Positions 11,171-19,686 of a stretch of DNA of 64,000 bases are shown here, in pieces (the stretch's first letter is position 1; each line of letters starts with the position of its first letter). The DNA lies in assembly GCF_015776785.2 (NCBI RefSeq), contig NZ_LFMD02000007.1, positions 62,001 through 126,000 of the forward strand, in the 5' to 3' direction. The position numbers and the translations under genes are program-made. Under the pieces are notes generated by a model. It saw only the letters and a program-made list of their open reading frames with translations. It searched no databases and had not been told where the DNA came from. The DNA is from Kitasatospora sp. SUK 42. GTDB lineage: Bacteria > Actinomycetota > Actinomycetes > Streptomycetales > Streptomycetaceae.

Positions 11171-11613
11171 TAGTGGTCCTTCCGGTTCGGGGTGCCGCCC
11201 CGCGGCGGCAGCGCGCGGCGGGGCGTTTCTTCGATGTCTTGGGGGGTGGTGCGGGCCCCGCTGGATTCAGAGCGGGGGCGGGAGGGGGGCAGGGCGGCGG
11301 CCGGGCTACCGGGCGCCGCCGAGATAGCTCGGTACTGCGGCTCGCCGCGCAGGACCCGGCGGGTGGGCCGGGGCTCCACCACGGCGGTGCCGCGCAGCCC
11401 GAGGTCGTCCTTCAGCTGCTCCTCGCGCTCGGCCATGCCGGCCTTCACGTCCTGGGCGAACTGCTTGGCCAGGTCCCCCAGGTGCAGCGCGCCGCGCGCC
11501 GCGGTGCCGGAGAGGCTGTCCGGGGTGAGCCGGTGGACGGCCTCGTTGGCCTTGTTCATGGCCCAGACGGTGGCGCCGGCGCCGACCGCCATCCAGAAGA
11601 TGCGTCGCACCAT
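11170..11613 (-). CDS. small envelope protein of the DUF6167 type
   Basis: A 147-residue protein with a short hydrophobic N-terminus (RRIFWMAVGAGATVWAMNKANEA), a helical middle part (LGDLAKQFAQDVKAGMAEREEQLKDDLGL) and a disordered Pro/Arg/Ser tail. I recognise it as the small protein that usually sits between a DUF948 gene and alaS in streptomycetes. Its function is unknown. It starts four bases after the DUF948 stop and overlaps the alaS start by one base, so it belongs to the same operon. Confidence 0.8.
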
Positions 11614-11617
11614 GCCG

Positions 11618-12097
11618 TCAGCCCCTCACCGCGCGCCGGACCCGGGAGAACAGACCGCTCCTGGGCGCGGTCGCGGCGCGCACCTCGGCCCGGATCAGCC
11701 GGGCCAGCTCCTCGCGCTCACCGGCCTGCAGCGGCACGCTCGGCGCGCCGCCCTGCTGCTTGGAGACGGCCTTGCGGACGCCGTAGCTGAAGGCGGCGAC
11801 CTTCACCAGCGGTCCGCCCAGGGTGGCGGCCACGGTGGAGGAGAGCGCGTTGGCGTTGGCGGCGGCGTCCTGCACGTTGGCGGTGATCTCGTCCACCCGT
11901 TCGAGCTGCTCGTTGGCGCTGCGCACCGCGGCGCCCGCGTCGGTCAGCAGCGGCACGGCCTGCTCGGTGACCGCGGAGACCAGGACGGTGGCCTCCTTCA
12001 GCACCCGCGAGAGGCGGACCAGCACCACGGCGAGCAGGGTGACCAGGACCGCCCAGAAGACGGCGACGAGCAATCCGGCCAGCTCTCCCACGGACAC
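11618..12097 (-). CDS. DUF948 domain membrane protein
   Basis: A 159-residue protein with one N-terminal membrane helix (about residues 6-28) followed by a long amphipathic coiled region with repeated VTEQAVPLLTDAGAAVRSANEQLERVDEITANVQ. This matches the DUF948 family, whose members resemble chemoreceptor-like helices and have no established activity. The start is GTG at 12097 with an AAAGG site. It is the first gene of the run leading to alaS and ruvX and is divergent from the TPR gene. Confidence 0.85.
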   Translation of the reverse strand: MSVGELAGLLVAVFWAVLVTLLAVVLVRLSRVLKEATVLVSAVTEQAVPLLTDAGAAVRSANEQLERVDEITANVQDAAANANALSSTVAATLGGPLVKVAAFSYGVRKAVSKQQGGAPSVPLQAGEREELARLIRAEVRAATAPRSGLFSRVRRAVRG

Positions 12098-12311
12098 CTT
12101 TGCGCGCTCCCTCGCCTTGCTCCTCTACAGGGGGAACCCTATCGCGCCCGGGCCCGGTTTCCGGACCGGGTTACCGGCCGTGGCCTCGTCCGGGTGTGCG
12201 AGCCGCGCGCGGAACCTACCGACCGGTCACCCCGCCCCGTCTGGCGCGGCGGGGAATAGTTGAAACTTGTCCGTTGCTTGAGGAGGCAAGGATCCACCCG
12301 GAAGGAGCATC

Positions 12312-12629
12312 ATGGCCATCCACGACGAGTACCGCCTCGCGACGTTCCACTTCGAGTCCAAGGCGTACACCGACGCCGCCCGCATGCTGGAGGGCGTGCT
12401 GGCCGAGGAGCCGGCCAACCTCTCCGTCCGGCTGCTGCTGGCCCGCAGCTACTACCACTCCGCCCAGCTCGGCCGCGCCGAGGCCGAACTGCGCCGGATC
12501 CTCGAAATCGACCCGGCCGAGGACTACGCCCGGCTGATGCTCGGCCGCACCCTGGAGCGCCAGGGCCGCGCCGAGGAGGCCCGCCCGCACCTGCGGCTGG
12601 CCGCCGCGATGGCCGGCGAGGAGATCTGA
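12312..12629 (+). CDS. tetratricopeptide repeat protein
   Basis: A 105-residue soluble protein made of about three TPR helices pairs (EYRLATFHFESKAYTDAARMLEGVL, SVRLLLARSYYHSAQLGRAEAELRRIL, DYARLMLGRTLERQGRAEEARPHLRLA). TPR units usually mediate protein contacts, and the partner is unknown. The ATG at 12312 has a strong GGAAGGAG site. It stands alone between divergent DUF948 and convergent rpsD. Confidence 0.88.
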   Translation: MAIHDEYRLATFHFESKAYTDAARMLEGVLAEEPANLSVRLLLARSYYHSAQLGRAEAELRRILEIDPAEDYARLMLGRTLERQGRAEEARPHLRLAAAMAGEEI

Positions 12630-12653
12630 GGCCGGAGGGCCCGGAAAAGGGGC

Positions 12654-12716
12654 GAGCCCCCGCCGCCTCGAAAGGCGACGGGGGCTCACTCGTGGTCCCG
12701 CGAGGAGCGGGACCAC
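12654..12716. terminator. bidirectional double hairpin between TPR gene and rpsD
   Basis: There are two stems: 12654-12667 with 12674-12687 (one mismatch), and a perfect 10-base-pair stem 12692-12701 with 12707-12716. The genes converge here, so the pair can stop transcription from both sides. Confidence 0.75.
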
Positions 12717-12723
12717 TCGCGGG

Positions 12724-13338
12724 TCAGCGCGAGTAGTACTCGACGACCAGCTGCTCGTCACAGATCACCGGGACCTCCTTGCGCTGCGGCGCACGGTCCA
12801 GGCGGAAGGCCAGGGCCTTCAGGTTGACCTCAAGGTACTTCGGGGTCTGGCCCTCACCCGCGTAGCCACCCTCACGGGCGACCTGGAAGGGGACCTTCTC
12901 CTTGCTGCGCTCGCGGACGGTCACCACGAAGCCCGGCTTCATCTGGAACGACGGCTTGTTGACCTTGCCACCGTTGACCTCGATGTGGCCGTGGACGACC
13001 ATCTGACGGGCCTGGTAGATGGTCCGGGCGATGCCCGAACGCAGCACCAGCGAGTCCAGACGGGTCTCCAGCTCGGCGACGAGCGCCTCACCGGTCTTGC
13101 CCTCGGCCTTCTTGGCGCGGTCGAACGCGCGCGACAGCTGCTTCTCGCTCAGGTCGTACTGAGCGCGCAGACGCTGCTTCTCAAGCAGACGGACCTTGTA
13201 GTCCGAGTTCTGCTTGCGGCCACGGCCGTGCTGGCCGGGCGGGTACGGGCGGGCCTCGAAGTACTTGACGGACTTCGGGGTCAGCGGCACGCCGAGCGCA
13301 CGCGCGATCTTGACCTTGGGACGCTTCTGGTTCGCCAT
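12724..13338 (-). CDS. rpsD: 30S ribosomal protein S4
   Basis: A primary 16S rRNA-binding protein that nucleates 30S assembly. The 204-residue product begins MANQKRPKVKIARALG and lacks the N-terminal Cys cluster of the zinc form, so it is the zinc-free version. The S4 RNA-binding domain is seen as LETRLDSLVLRSGIARTIYQARQMVVHGHIEVNG. The C-terminus ends VVEYYSR. ATG at 13338 follows GGAAGG. It stands alone, away from the large ribosomal protein operons, behind a long structured leader. Confidence 0.97.
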   Translation of the reverse strand: MANQKRPKVKIARALGVPLTPKSVKYFEARPYPPGQHGRGRKQNSDYKVRLLEKQRLRAQYDLSEKQLSRAFDRAKKAEGKTGEALVAELETRLDSLVLRSGIARTIYQARQMVVHGHIEVNGGKVNKPSFQMKPGFVVTVRERSKEKVPFQVAREGGYAGEGQTPKYLEVNLKALAFRLDRAPQRKEVPVICDEQLVVEYYSR

Positions 13339-13626
13339 GAACCAAACCTTCCTTGCTTACGAATACGGCTTCACCAGGTGTTGACGGAGGTCGCATGTCG
13401 CGGCCCGGAGAAAGCCCCGCCGCCTGCGCGAGGGGCCAGCCGCTCTCCGGAGCCGGGCACGTAAGTGCTGGTCACACGAAGGGCCCGGAAACCGGGCCGT
13501 CCGCGACACCGAAACGGTGCGCGACGCTCCTGGTGCGGGCCTCCCGGAGGAGGCCTACGGCCGATGTCCCGCTGGTGCGGCCGGTCGGTGGGGTCTCCCC
13601 CGCCGCCGTCCCGGGACATGGCACTC
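13339..13626 (-). promoter_or_regulatory. long structured rpsD leader, candidate autoregulatory RNA
   Basis: About 288 bases lie between a good -10 (TATACT) and the rpsD ATG, with no gene. The stretch folds into several perfect stems: 13482-13488 with 13492-13498, 13507-13511 with 13515-13519, 13538-13544 with 13549-13555, and an outer arm 13564-13571 with 13612-13619. S4 is known to repress its own synthesis in other bacteria, so a feedback leader is a reasonable inference. Confidence 0.5.
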
Positions 13627-13632
13627 CGACGA

Positions 13633-13638
13633 AGTATA
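13633..13638 (-). promoter_or_regulatory. -10 element for rpsD
   Basis: TATACT on the minus strand is a near-consensus HrdB -10. The -35 at 17-18 bases (GAAAAG or GGAAAA) is poor. It lies just past the end of rarA. Confidence 0.5.
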
Positions 13639-13646
13639 CCGGTGGA

Positions 13647-15077
13647 TCACTCGCCCTTTTCCCGGGGCTGCCGATCCGGCTGCTCCGCCGCCTTCCCGGC
13701 CTTCTTCTCGGCCTTCTTCTCGCTCCTACGCTCCCCCCGCAGCCGCCCGCGCGTCCACTCCACGGTGTCCGCGTACCGGACCTCGCCGCCGCGCCGGTTC
13801 GGCTGGTAGTACTCCCGGCCGTGCACCGAGTCCGGCGCGTACTGCTGGGCCGCGATGCCCTCCGGAAGGTCGTGCGGGTACTGGTAGCCCTTGCCGTGGC
13901 CGAGCTTGCCCGCGCCGCCGTAGTGGGCGTCCCGCAGGTGCGGCGGGACGGCGCCCGCCAGGCCCTGCCGGACGTCCGCCAGCGCCGCGTCGATCGCCAG
14001 GTAGGCCGAGTTGGACTTGGGCGCCAGGGCCAGCGCGATCGCCGCCTGGGAGAGGATGATCCGGGCCTCCGGGAAGCCGATCAGGGCGACCGCCTGGGCC
14101 GCCGCCACGGCCGTCTGCAGGGCCGTCGGGTCCGCCAGGCCGACGTCCTCGCTGGCCGAGATCATCAGCCGCCGGGCGATGAAGCGCGGATCCTCCCCCG
14201 CCTCGATCATCCGGGCCAGGTAGTGCAGGGTCGCGTCCACGTCGCTGCCGCGGATCGACTTGATCAGCGCGCTGGCCACGTCGTAGTGCTGGTCGCCGTC
14301 CTTGTCGTAGCGCACCGCCGCCTGGTTGACGGCCGTCTCGGTGGTGGCCAGCGAGATGCTCGCCTCACCCTTCTCCAGCGCCGCCCCGGCCGCCGCCTCC
14401 AGCGTGGTGAGCGCCCGCCGGGCGTCCCCGCCCGCCAGGCGCACCAGGTGGTCCTCGGCCTCCGCCGTCAGCTCCAGCGCGCCCTCCAGGCCGCGTTCGT
14501 CCGCCACCGCGCGGCGCAGCAGCGCCCGGATGTCCTCGTCGGTCAGCGACTCCAGGGTGAGCAGCAGCGAGCGGGACAGCAGCGGGGAGATCACCGAGAA
14601 GTACGGGTTCTCGGTGGTCGCCGCGATCAGGGTGACCCACCGGTTCTCCACGGCCGGCAGCAGCGAGTCCTGCTGGGCCTTGGAGAACCGGTGGATCTCG
14701 TCCAGGAAGAGCACCGTCTCCCGGCCGGACATGCCCACCGCCCGCCGGGCGCCGTCGATCACCGCCCGGACCTCCTTGACCCCGGCGGTGATCGCGGACA
14801 GCTCGACGAAGCGGCCCTCCACGGCCTGGCTGATCACGTGCGCCAGGGTGGTCTTGCCCGTCCCGGGCGGCCCCCAGAGGATCACCGAGCTGGTGGCCGC
14901 CGGCCCGCGCGAGTTCGCGACCAGCCGCCGCAGCGGGGATCCGGGCTTCAGCAGCTGCCGCTGCCCGGCCACCTCGTCCAGGGTGCGCGGGCGCATCCGC
15001 ACGGCCAGCGGCGCCCGGCCGGGCTCCCTGGTCTGTCGTTCCTCGGCTGCGGCGGTGAAGAGGTCCGGTTCGTCCAC
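13647..15077 (-). CDS. rarA: replication-associated recombination protein A (RarA/MgsA)
   Basis: A AAA+ ATPase of the clamp-loader group that acts at stalled replication forks. The 476-residue product has Walker A GPPGTGKT at residues 69-76, Walker B LFLDEIHRF near 123-131, the sensor segment IAATTENPYF, and the MgsA C-terminal tetramerisation domain (GSDVDATLHYLARMIEAGEDPRFIARRL, then YGGAGKLGHGKGYQYPHDLPEG). The tail is Lys/Glu/Arg-rich. GTG at 15077 has no strong ribosome site. It follows the PPK2 gene by 38 bases on the same strand. Confidence 0.94.
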   Translation of the reverse strand: MDEPDLFTAAAEERQTREPGRAPLAVRMRPRTLDEVAGQRQLLKPGSPLRRLVANSRGPAATSSVILWGPPGTGKTTLAHVISQAVEGRFVELSAITAGVKEVRAVIDGARRAVGMSGRETVLFLDEIHRFSKAQQDSLLPAVENRWVTLIAATTENPYFSVISPLLSRSLLLTLESLTDEDIRALLRRAVADERGLEGALELTAEAEDHLVRLAGGDARRALTTLEAAAGAALEKGEASISLATTETAVNQAAVRYDKDGDQHYDVASALIKSIRGSDVDATLHYLARMIEAGEDPRFIARRLMISASEDVGLADPTALQTAVAAAQAVALIGFPEARIILSQAAIALALAPKSNSAYLAIDAALADVRQGLAGAVPPHLRDAHYGGAGKLGHGKGYQYPHDLPEGIAAQQYAPDSVHGREYYQPNRRGGEVRYADTVEWTRGRLRGERRSEKKAEKKAGKAAEQPDRQPREKGE

Positions 15078-15115
15078 ACCGGAAGCCTATGCGAGGCCAC
15101 CGACGGCCCGTCCTG

Positions 15116-15934
15116 CTACTCCAGCCGGGCCGCGTGGTCCGGGACGTACTTCTGGAGGTCGCGCGGGGGCCGCTGGTAGCCGCGCGGGGCCGGGCGGGGC
15201 GGCAGCTCGATCCGCGGCGGGGTGATCTCGTGGTACGGCACGGTGGAGAGCAGGTGGGCGATCATGTTGATCCTCGCCCGGCGCTTGTCGTCGCTCTCCA
15301 CCACGTGCCAGGGCGACTCGGGGGTGTCGGTGTGGAGGAACATCTCGTCCTTGGCCCGCGAGTAGTCCTCCCAGTGGTTGATCGACTGGACGTCCATCGG
15401 GGAGAGCTTCCAGCGCTTCATCGGGTCCTCCAGCCGCTCCTGGAAGCGCCGCTGCTGCTCGGTGTCGCTCACCGAGAACCAGTACTTGCGCAGCAGGATG
15501 CCCGCCTCGATCAGCATCTGCTCGAAGGTCGGGCACTGGCGCATGAACTGCCAGTACTCCTCGTCGGTGCAGAAGCCCATCACCCGCTCGACGCCGGCCC
15601 GGTTGTACCAGCTGCGGTCGAACAGCACGATCTCCCCGGCCGCCGGGAGGTGTTCGACGTACCGCTGGAAGTACCACTGGGTCTTCTGTCGCTCGGTCGG
15701 GGTGGGCAGCGCCGCGACCCGGGCGATGCGCGGGTTCAGGTACTCCGTCACCCGCTTGATGGCACCGCCCTTGCCGGCCGCGTCCCGCCCCTCGAAGATC
15801 ACCACCACGCGGGCGCCTTCGACCCGCACCCACTCCTGGAGCTTCACCAGCTCCTGCTGGAGCCGCAGGAGCTCGCGCTCGTACGGCTTCCTCTCCAGTC
15901 GCTCCGACTTCGCGGTTCGCTGGTCCATGGCCAC
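15116..15934 (-). CDS. polyphosphate kinase 2 family protein
   Basis: PPK2 enzymes transfer phosphate between polyphosphate and nucleotides. The 272-residue product has Walker A EGRDAAGKGG near residues 48-57, Walker B LFDRSWYNRAGVE near 104-116, and the lid-like YWFSVSDTEQQRRFQERLEDPMKRWKLSPMD. The single-domain size fits PPK2 class I, which prefers GDP or ADP, though class cannot be settled from sequence alone. GTG at 15934 has a GGAGGA site eight bases upstream; an ATG two codons later is also possible. It is probably cotranscribed with rarA. Confidence 0.92.
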   Translation of the reverse strand: MAMDQRTAKSERLERKPYERELLRLQQELVKLQEWVRVEGARVVVIFEGRDAAGKGGAIKRVTEYLNPRIARVAALPTPTERQKTQWYFQRYVEHLPAAGEIVLFDRSWYNRAGVERVMGFCTDEEYWQFMRQCPTFEQMLIEAGILLRKYWFSVSDTEQQRRFQERLEDPMKRWKLSPMDVQSINHWEDYSRAKDEMFLHTDTPESPWHVVESDDKRRARINMIAHLLSTVPYHEITPPRIELPPRPAPRGYQRPPRDLQKYVPDHAARLE

Positions 15935-16023
15935 CCCGGTGTCCTCCGTCCGACTGCTGATGATCTTTCACCGTAGGCGCAGAACGGCGAATCCGCAGGT
16001 CGGCGGGGAACACACCCCGGGAA

Positions 16024-16530
16024 TCAGACCTCGACGAAGGGCTCGGGATAGCGGCAGAGCCCGCGCGGGCCGCCGTCGTAGGCCGCCAGCGGCAGCGCCT
16101 GGAAGTACGCCTCCGGCACCTCGAACGGGCCGGTGACCTCGTGCCGCCCGGCCGGGGCGAAGCCGAACCGCGCGTAGTACTCCGGGTCGCCGAGGACGAC
16201 CACCAGCCGCTCCCCCGCCTCCTCGGCCGCCGACAGCGCGGCCCGGACGACGAGCTCGCCGACGCCCTGGCGCTGCCACTCGGGCGCGACCGCGACCGGC
16301 GCGAGCGCCAGCGCCTCGCCGTCGCCGACGCGCAGCCGGGACAGCAGCGCGTGCCCGATCACCAGCCCCGCGTCGTCCACCGCGACCATCGAAAGCCCGG
16401 GCACCCAGGCCGGATCGCGGCGCAGCGCGTCCACCAGGTCCGCCTCGTCCGGGCCGGGGAACGCGGCCATGTGGACCCGTCTGGTCGCCGGAGCGTCCTG
16501 CGGACATTCGACTCTCGTTGTGACCTGCAT
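16024..16530 (-). CDS. GNAT family N-acetyltransferase
   Basis: A 168-residue acetyltransferase of the YhbS-like group. The acetyl-CoA binding motif A is visible as LAPVAVAPEWQRQGVGELVVRAAL near residues 75-99, followed by VVLGDPEYYARFGFAPA and a C-terminal PEAYFQALPLAAYDG segment typical of this group. The substrate is unknown. ATG at 16530 follows a GGGAGG site. It follows aspS on the same strand, beyond a hairpin, so it may have its own promoter. Confidence 0.88.
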   Translation of the reverse strand: MQVTTRVECPQDAPATRRVHMAAFPGPDEADLVDALRRDPAWVPGLSMVAVDDAGLVIGHALLSRLRVGDGEALALAPVAVAPEWQRQGVGELVVRAALSAAEEAGERLVVVLGDPEYYARFGFAPAGRHEVTGPFEVPEAYFQALPLAAYDGGPRGLCRYPEPFVEV

Positions 16531-16569
16531 GAGTCAACCCTCCCTGTGTCGCACGCCGTTGTGGACCGA

Positions 16570-16597
16570 CCCCGGACGGTGGGTGGACCGTCCGGGG
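16570..16597 (-). terminator. hairpin after aspS
   Basis: A perfect 11-base-pair stem (16570-16580 with 16587-16597) and 6-base loop lie in the 95-base gap between the aspS stop and the GNAT gene. There is no T tract. Confidence 0.6.
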
Positions 16598-16625
16598 CCG
16601 TTGCAGGTTAGCGGATGACGCGACG

Positions 16626-18416
16626 TCAGGACTTGGGCTGAGCCTCGCCCTTCGCGTCCTCGCGGACCTTCGGCTGGGCGTCCACGCCGGCCTCGCGGCG
16701 CTGCGCCGGGGTGATCGGGGTCGGGGCACCGGTCAGCGGGTCGCCGCCGGTGGACGTCTTCGGGAAGGCGATGACGTCCCGGATGGTGTCGTACCCACCC
16801 AGCAGCGTGACGATCCGGTCCAGGCCGAAGGCGACACCACCGTGCGGCGGCGGGCCGTAGTTGAAGGCGTCCAGCAGGAAGCCGAACTGCGAGGCCGCCT
16901 CCTCCTCGGAGAGGCCGATCGCGTCGAACGCCCGCTTCTGGACGTCCCGCTGGTGGATACGGATCGAACCGCCGCCCAGCTCCGAGCCGTTGAGGACCAG
17001 GTCGTAGGCGTTGGACAGGGCCGAGCCCGGGTCGCTGTCGAAGGTGGCCAGCGACTCCGCGGTCGGGGCGGTGAACGGGTGGTGCACCGCGTGCCAGCCC
17101 TGGAACTCGCCCTTGTCGTCCTCGATCGGCTCGAACATCGGGAAGTCGACGACCCAGAGGAAGGCCCACTTGGACTCGTCGATCAGCTCGCAGCGGCGGC
17201 CGATCTCCAGACGGGCGGCGCCGAGCAGCTCCTGCGAGGCGCGCTCCTTGCCGGCCGCGAAGAAGATCGCGTCGCCGTTCTTGGCGCCCGCGGCGGCGGC
17301 CAGGCCGGCCAGGTGCTCCTCGGAGAGGTTCTTGGCGACGGGGCCGCGCAGCTCGCCGGTCTCGGCGTCGATGAGCACGTAGGCGAGGCCCCTGGCGCCG
17401 CGCGCCTTGGCCCAGTCCTGCCAGGCGTCCAGCTGCTTGCGCGGCTGCGAGGCACCACCCGGCATGACCACGGCGCCGACGTACGGGGCCTGGAAGACGC
17501 GGAACTCGGTGCCCTTGAAGTACTCGGTGAGGTTGGTGAGTTCCTGGCCGAAGCGGACGTCCGGCTTGTCGGAGCCGTAGCGGCCCATCGCGTCCGCGTA
17601 GGTCATCCGCGGCAGCGGGTTCGGGATCTCGTAGCCGTGCACCTCGCGCCAGATGGAGCCGACGATCTTCTCGCCGAGGGCCAGGATGTCCTCCTGGTCG
17701 ACGAAGGAGGCCTCGATGTCCAGCTGGGTGAACTCCGGCTGCCGGTCGGCGCGGAAGTCCTCGTCGCGGAAGCAGCGGGCGATCTGGTAGTAGCGCTCCA
17801 TGCCGGCCACCATCAGCAGCTGCTTGAACAGCTGGGGCGACTGCGGCAGGGCGTACCAGTGGCCGGGCTGCAGGCGGACCGGGACGAGGAAGTCGCGGGC
17901 GCCCTCGGGGGTGGAGCGGGTGAGGTACGGCGTCTCGATGTCGAGGAAGTCGTTCTCCTCCATCACCCGGCGGATGATGTTGTTGACCTTGGAGCGCAGC
18001 CGCAGGCCCTTGGCCGGGCCCTCGCGGCGCAGGTCCAGGTAGCGGTAGCGCAGCCGGACCTCCTCGTTGACCGTGCCCGGCTCGTACTCGGCGACCGGGA
18101 AGGGCAGCGGGGCGGCCTCGGAGAGCACCTCGATCTCGCTGACGACGACCTCGACCGCGCCGGTCGGGATGTCCGGGTTCTCGTTGCCCTCGGGGCGCAC
18201 CCGGACGTCGCCGACGACCTTGACGCAGTACTCGGCGCGCAGGCCGTGCACCGAGTCGAGGTCGCGGACCACGATCTGCACGGTGCCGGAGGCGTCGCGC
18301 AGGTCGATGAAGGCCACGCCGCCGTGGTCGCGGCGGCGGGCGACCCAGCCGGCCAGGGTGACGGTGGTGCCTGCGTGCTCCGGGCGGAGCGTGCCCGCGT
18401 CGTGCGTGCGGATCAC
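16626..18416 (-). CDS. aspS: aspartyl-tRNA synthetase
   Basis: Charges tRNA-Asp. The 596-residue product has the N-terminal anticodon-binding OB fold (VTLAGWVARRRDHGGVAFIDLRDASG), the class II motifs (FLDIETPYLTRSTPEGARDFLVP, FRDEDFRADRQPEFTQLD, FGLDRIVTLL) and the bacterial GAD insertion. I placed the start at GTG 18416, where a GGAG site precedes it and the product begins VIRTHDAGTL as in relatives. The start overlaps the hisS stop by 4 bases, so the two are translationally coupled. Confidence 0.97.
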   Translation of the reverse strand: MIRTHDAGTLRPEHAGTTVTLAGWVARRRDHGGVAFIDLRDASGTVQIVVRDLDSVHGLRAEYCVKVVGDVRVRPEGNENPDIPTGAVEVVVSEIEVLSEAAPLPFPVAEYEPGTVNEEVRLRYRYLDLRREGPAKGLRLRSKVNNIIRRVMEENDFLDIETPYLTRSTPEGARDFLVPVRLQPGHWYALPQSPQLFKQLLMVAGMERYYQIARCFRDEDFRADRQPEFTQLDIEASFVDQEDILALGEKIVGSIWREVHGYEIPNPLPRMTYADAMGRYGSDKPDVRFGQELTNLTEYFKGTEFRVFQAPYVGAVVMPGGASQPRKQLDAWQDWAKARGARGLAYVLIDAETGELRGPVAKNLSEEHLAGLAAAAGAKNGDAIFFAAGKERASQELLGAARLEIGRRCELIDESKWAFLWVVDFPMFEPIEDDKGEFQGWHAVHHPFTAPTAESLATFDSDPGSALSNAYDLVLNGSELGGGSIRIHQRDVQKRAFDAIGLSEEEAASQFGFLLDAFNYGPPPHGGVAFGLDRIVTLLGGYDTIRDVIAFPKTSTGGDPLTGAPTPITPAQRREAGVDAQPKVREDAKGEAQPKS

Positions 18417-19675
18417 AGCTGCTTCTCCTTCAGGGTGGTGACGAGTGCGTCGAGGGCGACGGGGTTCTGCTCGCCGGTGCTCATGTCCTTGAGCTGGACG
18501 ACGCCCTCGGCGAGGTCCCGGTCCCCGGCGATCAGGGCGAAGCGGGCGCCGGACCGGTCGGCGGACTTCATGGCGTTCTTGATGCTCTTGACGCCGAAGG
18601 CGAGGTCGGTGGCCACGCCGGCCCGGCGCAGCTCGATCACCTTGGCGAACAGGACGTTCTTGGCCTCCTCGCCGAGCGCGACGGCGTAGACGGAGGTGGC
18701 GGCCGGCAGGTCGAGGGAGACGCCCTCGGCCTCCAGCGCCAGGTACGTGCGGTCCACGCCGAGGGCCCAGCCGACGGAGGGCAGCACCGGGCCGCCGATC
18801 ATCTCGGACAGGCCGTCGTAGCGGCCGCCGCCGCCAATCGCGGACTGGGCGCCGAGGCCGTTGTGCACGAACTCGAAGGTGGTGCGGGTGTAGTAGTCCA
18901 GGCCGCGGACCAGCTTCGGGTCGTCCACGAAGGCGACGCCGGCGGCGGTGAGCAGCTCGCGGACCTTCTCGTCGTACGCCTTGCACTCCTCGCACAGGAA
19001 GTCGCGCAGCATCGGGGCGCCGACCAGCTGGGCCTGCACGGACTCGCGCTTGTCGTCGAGGACGCGCAGCGGGTTGATCTCGGCGCGGCGGCGGGTGTCC
19101 TCGTCGAGGTCCAGGCCGGAGAGGAACTCGATCAGGGCGGCGCGGTAGACCGGGCGGCACTGCTTGTCGCCGAGGCTGTTGAGCAGCAGCGAGTAGTCGC
19201 TCAGGCCCAGCGAGCGGAAGGCGTCGTCGGCCAGGATGATCAGCTCGGCGTCCAGCGCCGGGTCCTCGGCCCCGATCGCCTCGGCGCCGACCTGGGCGAA
19301 CTGGCGGTAGCGGCCCTTCTGGGCGCGCTCGTAGCGGTAGTACGAACCGGAGTACCAGAGCTTGACCGGCAGGTTGCCCTGCTTGTGCAGGTTGGCCTGG
19401 AGCGCGGCCCGCAGCACCGAGGCGGTGCCCTCCGGGCGCAGCGCGAGCTCGTCGCCGCCCTTGGTCGTGAGGTTGTACATCTCCTTGGTGACGATGTCGG
19501 TGGACTCGCCGACGCCGCGGGAGAAGAGCTTCACGTCCTCGAAGACCGGGGTCTCGATGTAGCCGTAGCCGGCCCGGCGGGCGGGAGCGGAGAGGCGCTC
19601 GCGGATCGCCAGGAAGGTCGCGGAGCTGGGGGGCAGCAGGTCGTAGGTGCCCTTGGGGGCGGTGAAGGTGCTCAA
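18413..19675 (-). CDS. hisS: histidyl-tRNA synthetase
   Basis: Charges tRNA-His. The 420-residue product has motif 2 YRYERAQKGRYRQF, the histidine-binding LVRGLDYYTRTTFEFVH, the GGGGRYDGL loop and the C-terminal anticodon-binding domain. I chose TTG at 19675 because the protein then starts STFTAPKGTYDLLPP right after the initiator, as in relatives; a GGAAGAG site lies close upstream. It is 11 bases after the MBL-fold gene and overlaps aspS, forming an MBL-hisS-aspS operon. Confidence 0.96.
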   Translation of the reverse strand: MSTFTAPKGTYDLLPPSSATFLAIRERLSAPARRAGYGYIETPVFEDVKLFSRGVGESTDIVTKEMYNLTTKGGDELALRPEGTASVLRAALQANLHKQGNLPVKLWYSGSYYRYERAQKGRYRQFAQVGAEAIGAEDPALDAELIILADDAFRSLGLSDYSLLLNSLGDKQCRPVYRAALIEFLSGLDLDEDTRRRAEINPLRVLDDKRESVQAQLVGAPMLRDFLCEECKAYDEKVRELLTAAGVAFVDDPKLVRGLDYYTRTTFEFVHNGLGAQSAIGGGGRYDGLSEMIGGPVLPSVGWALGVDRTYLALEAEGVSLDLPAATSVYAVALGEEAKNVLFAKVIELRRAGVATDLAFGVKSIKNAMKSADRSGARFALIAGDRDLAEGVVQLKDMSTGEQNPVALDALVTTLKEKQL

Positions 19676-19686
19676 CTTCTCTTCCG

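Noticed and set aside
12253..12275. SigR-type promoter before the TPR gene (GGAAT followed by GTT)
   Set aside because: The spacing between GGAAT and GTTG is 15 bases, not 18 as needed for SigR, so the match is not convincing.
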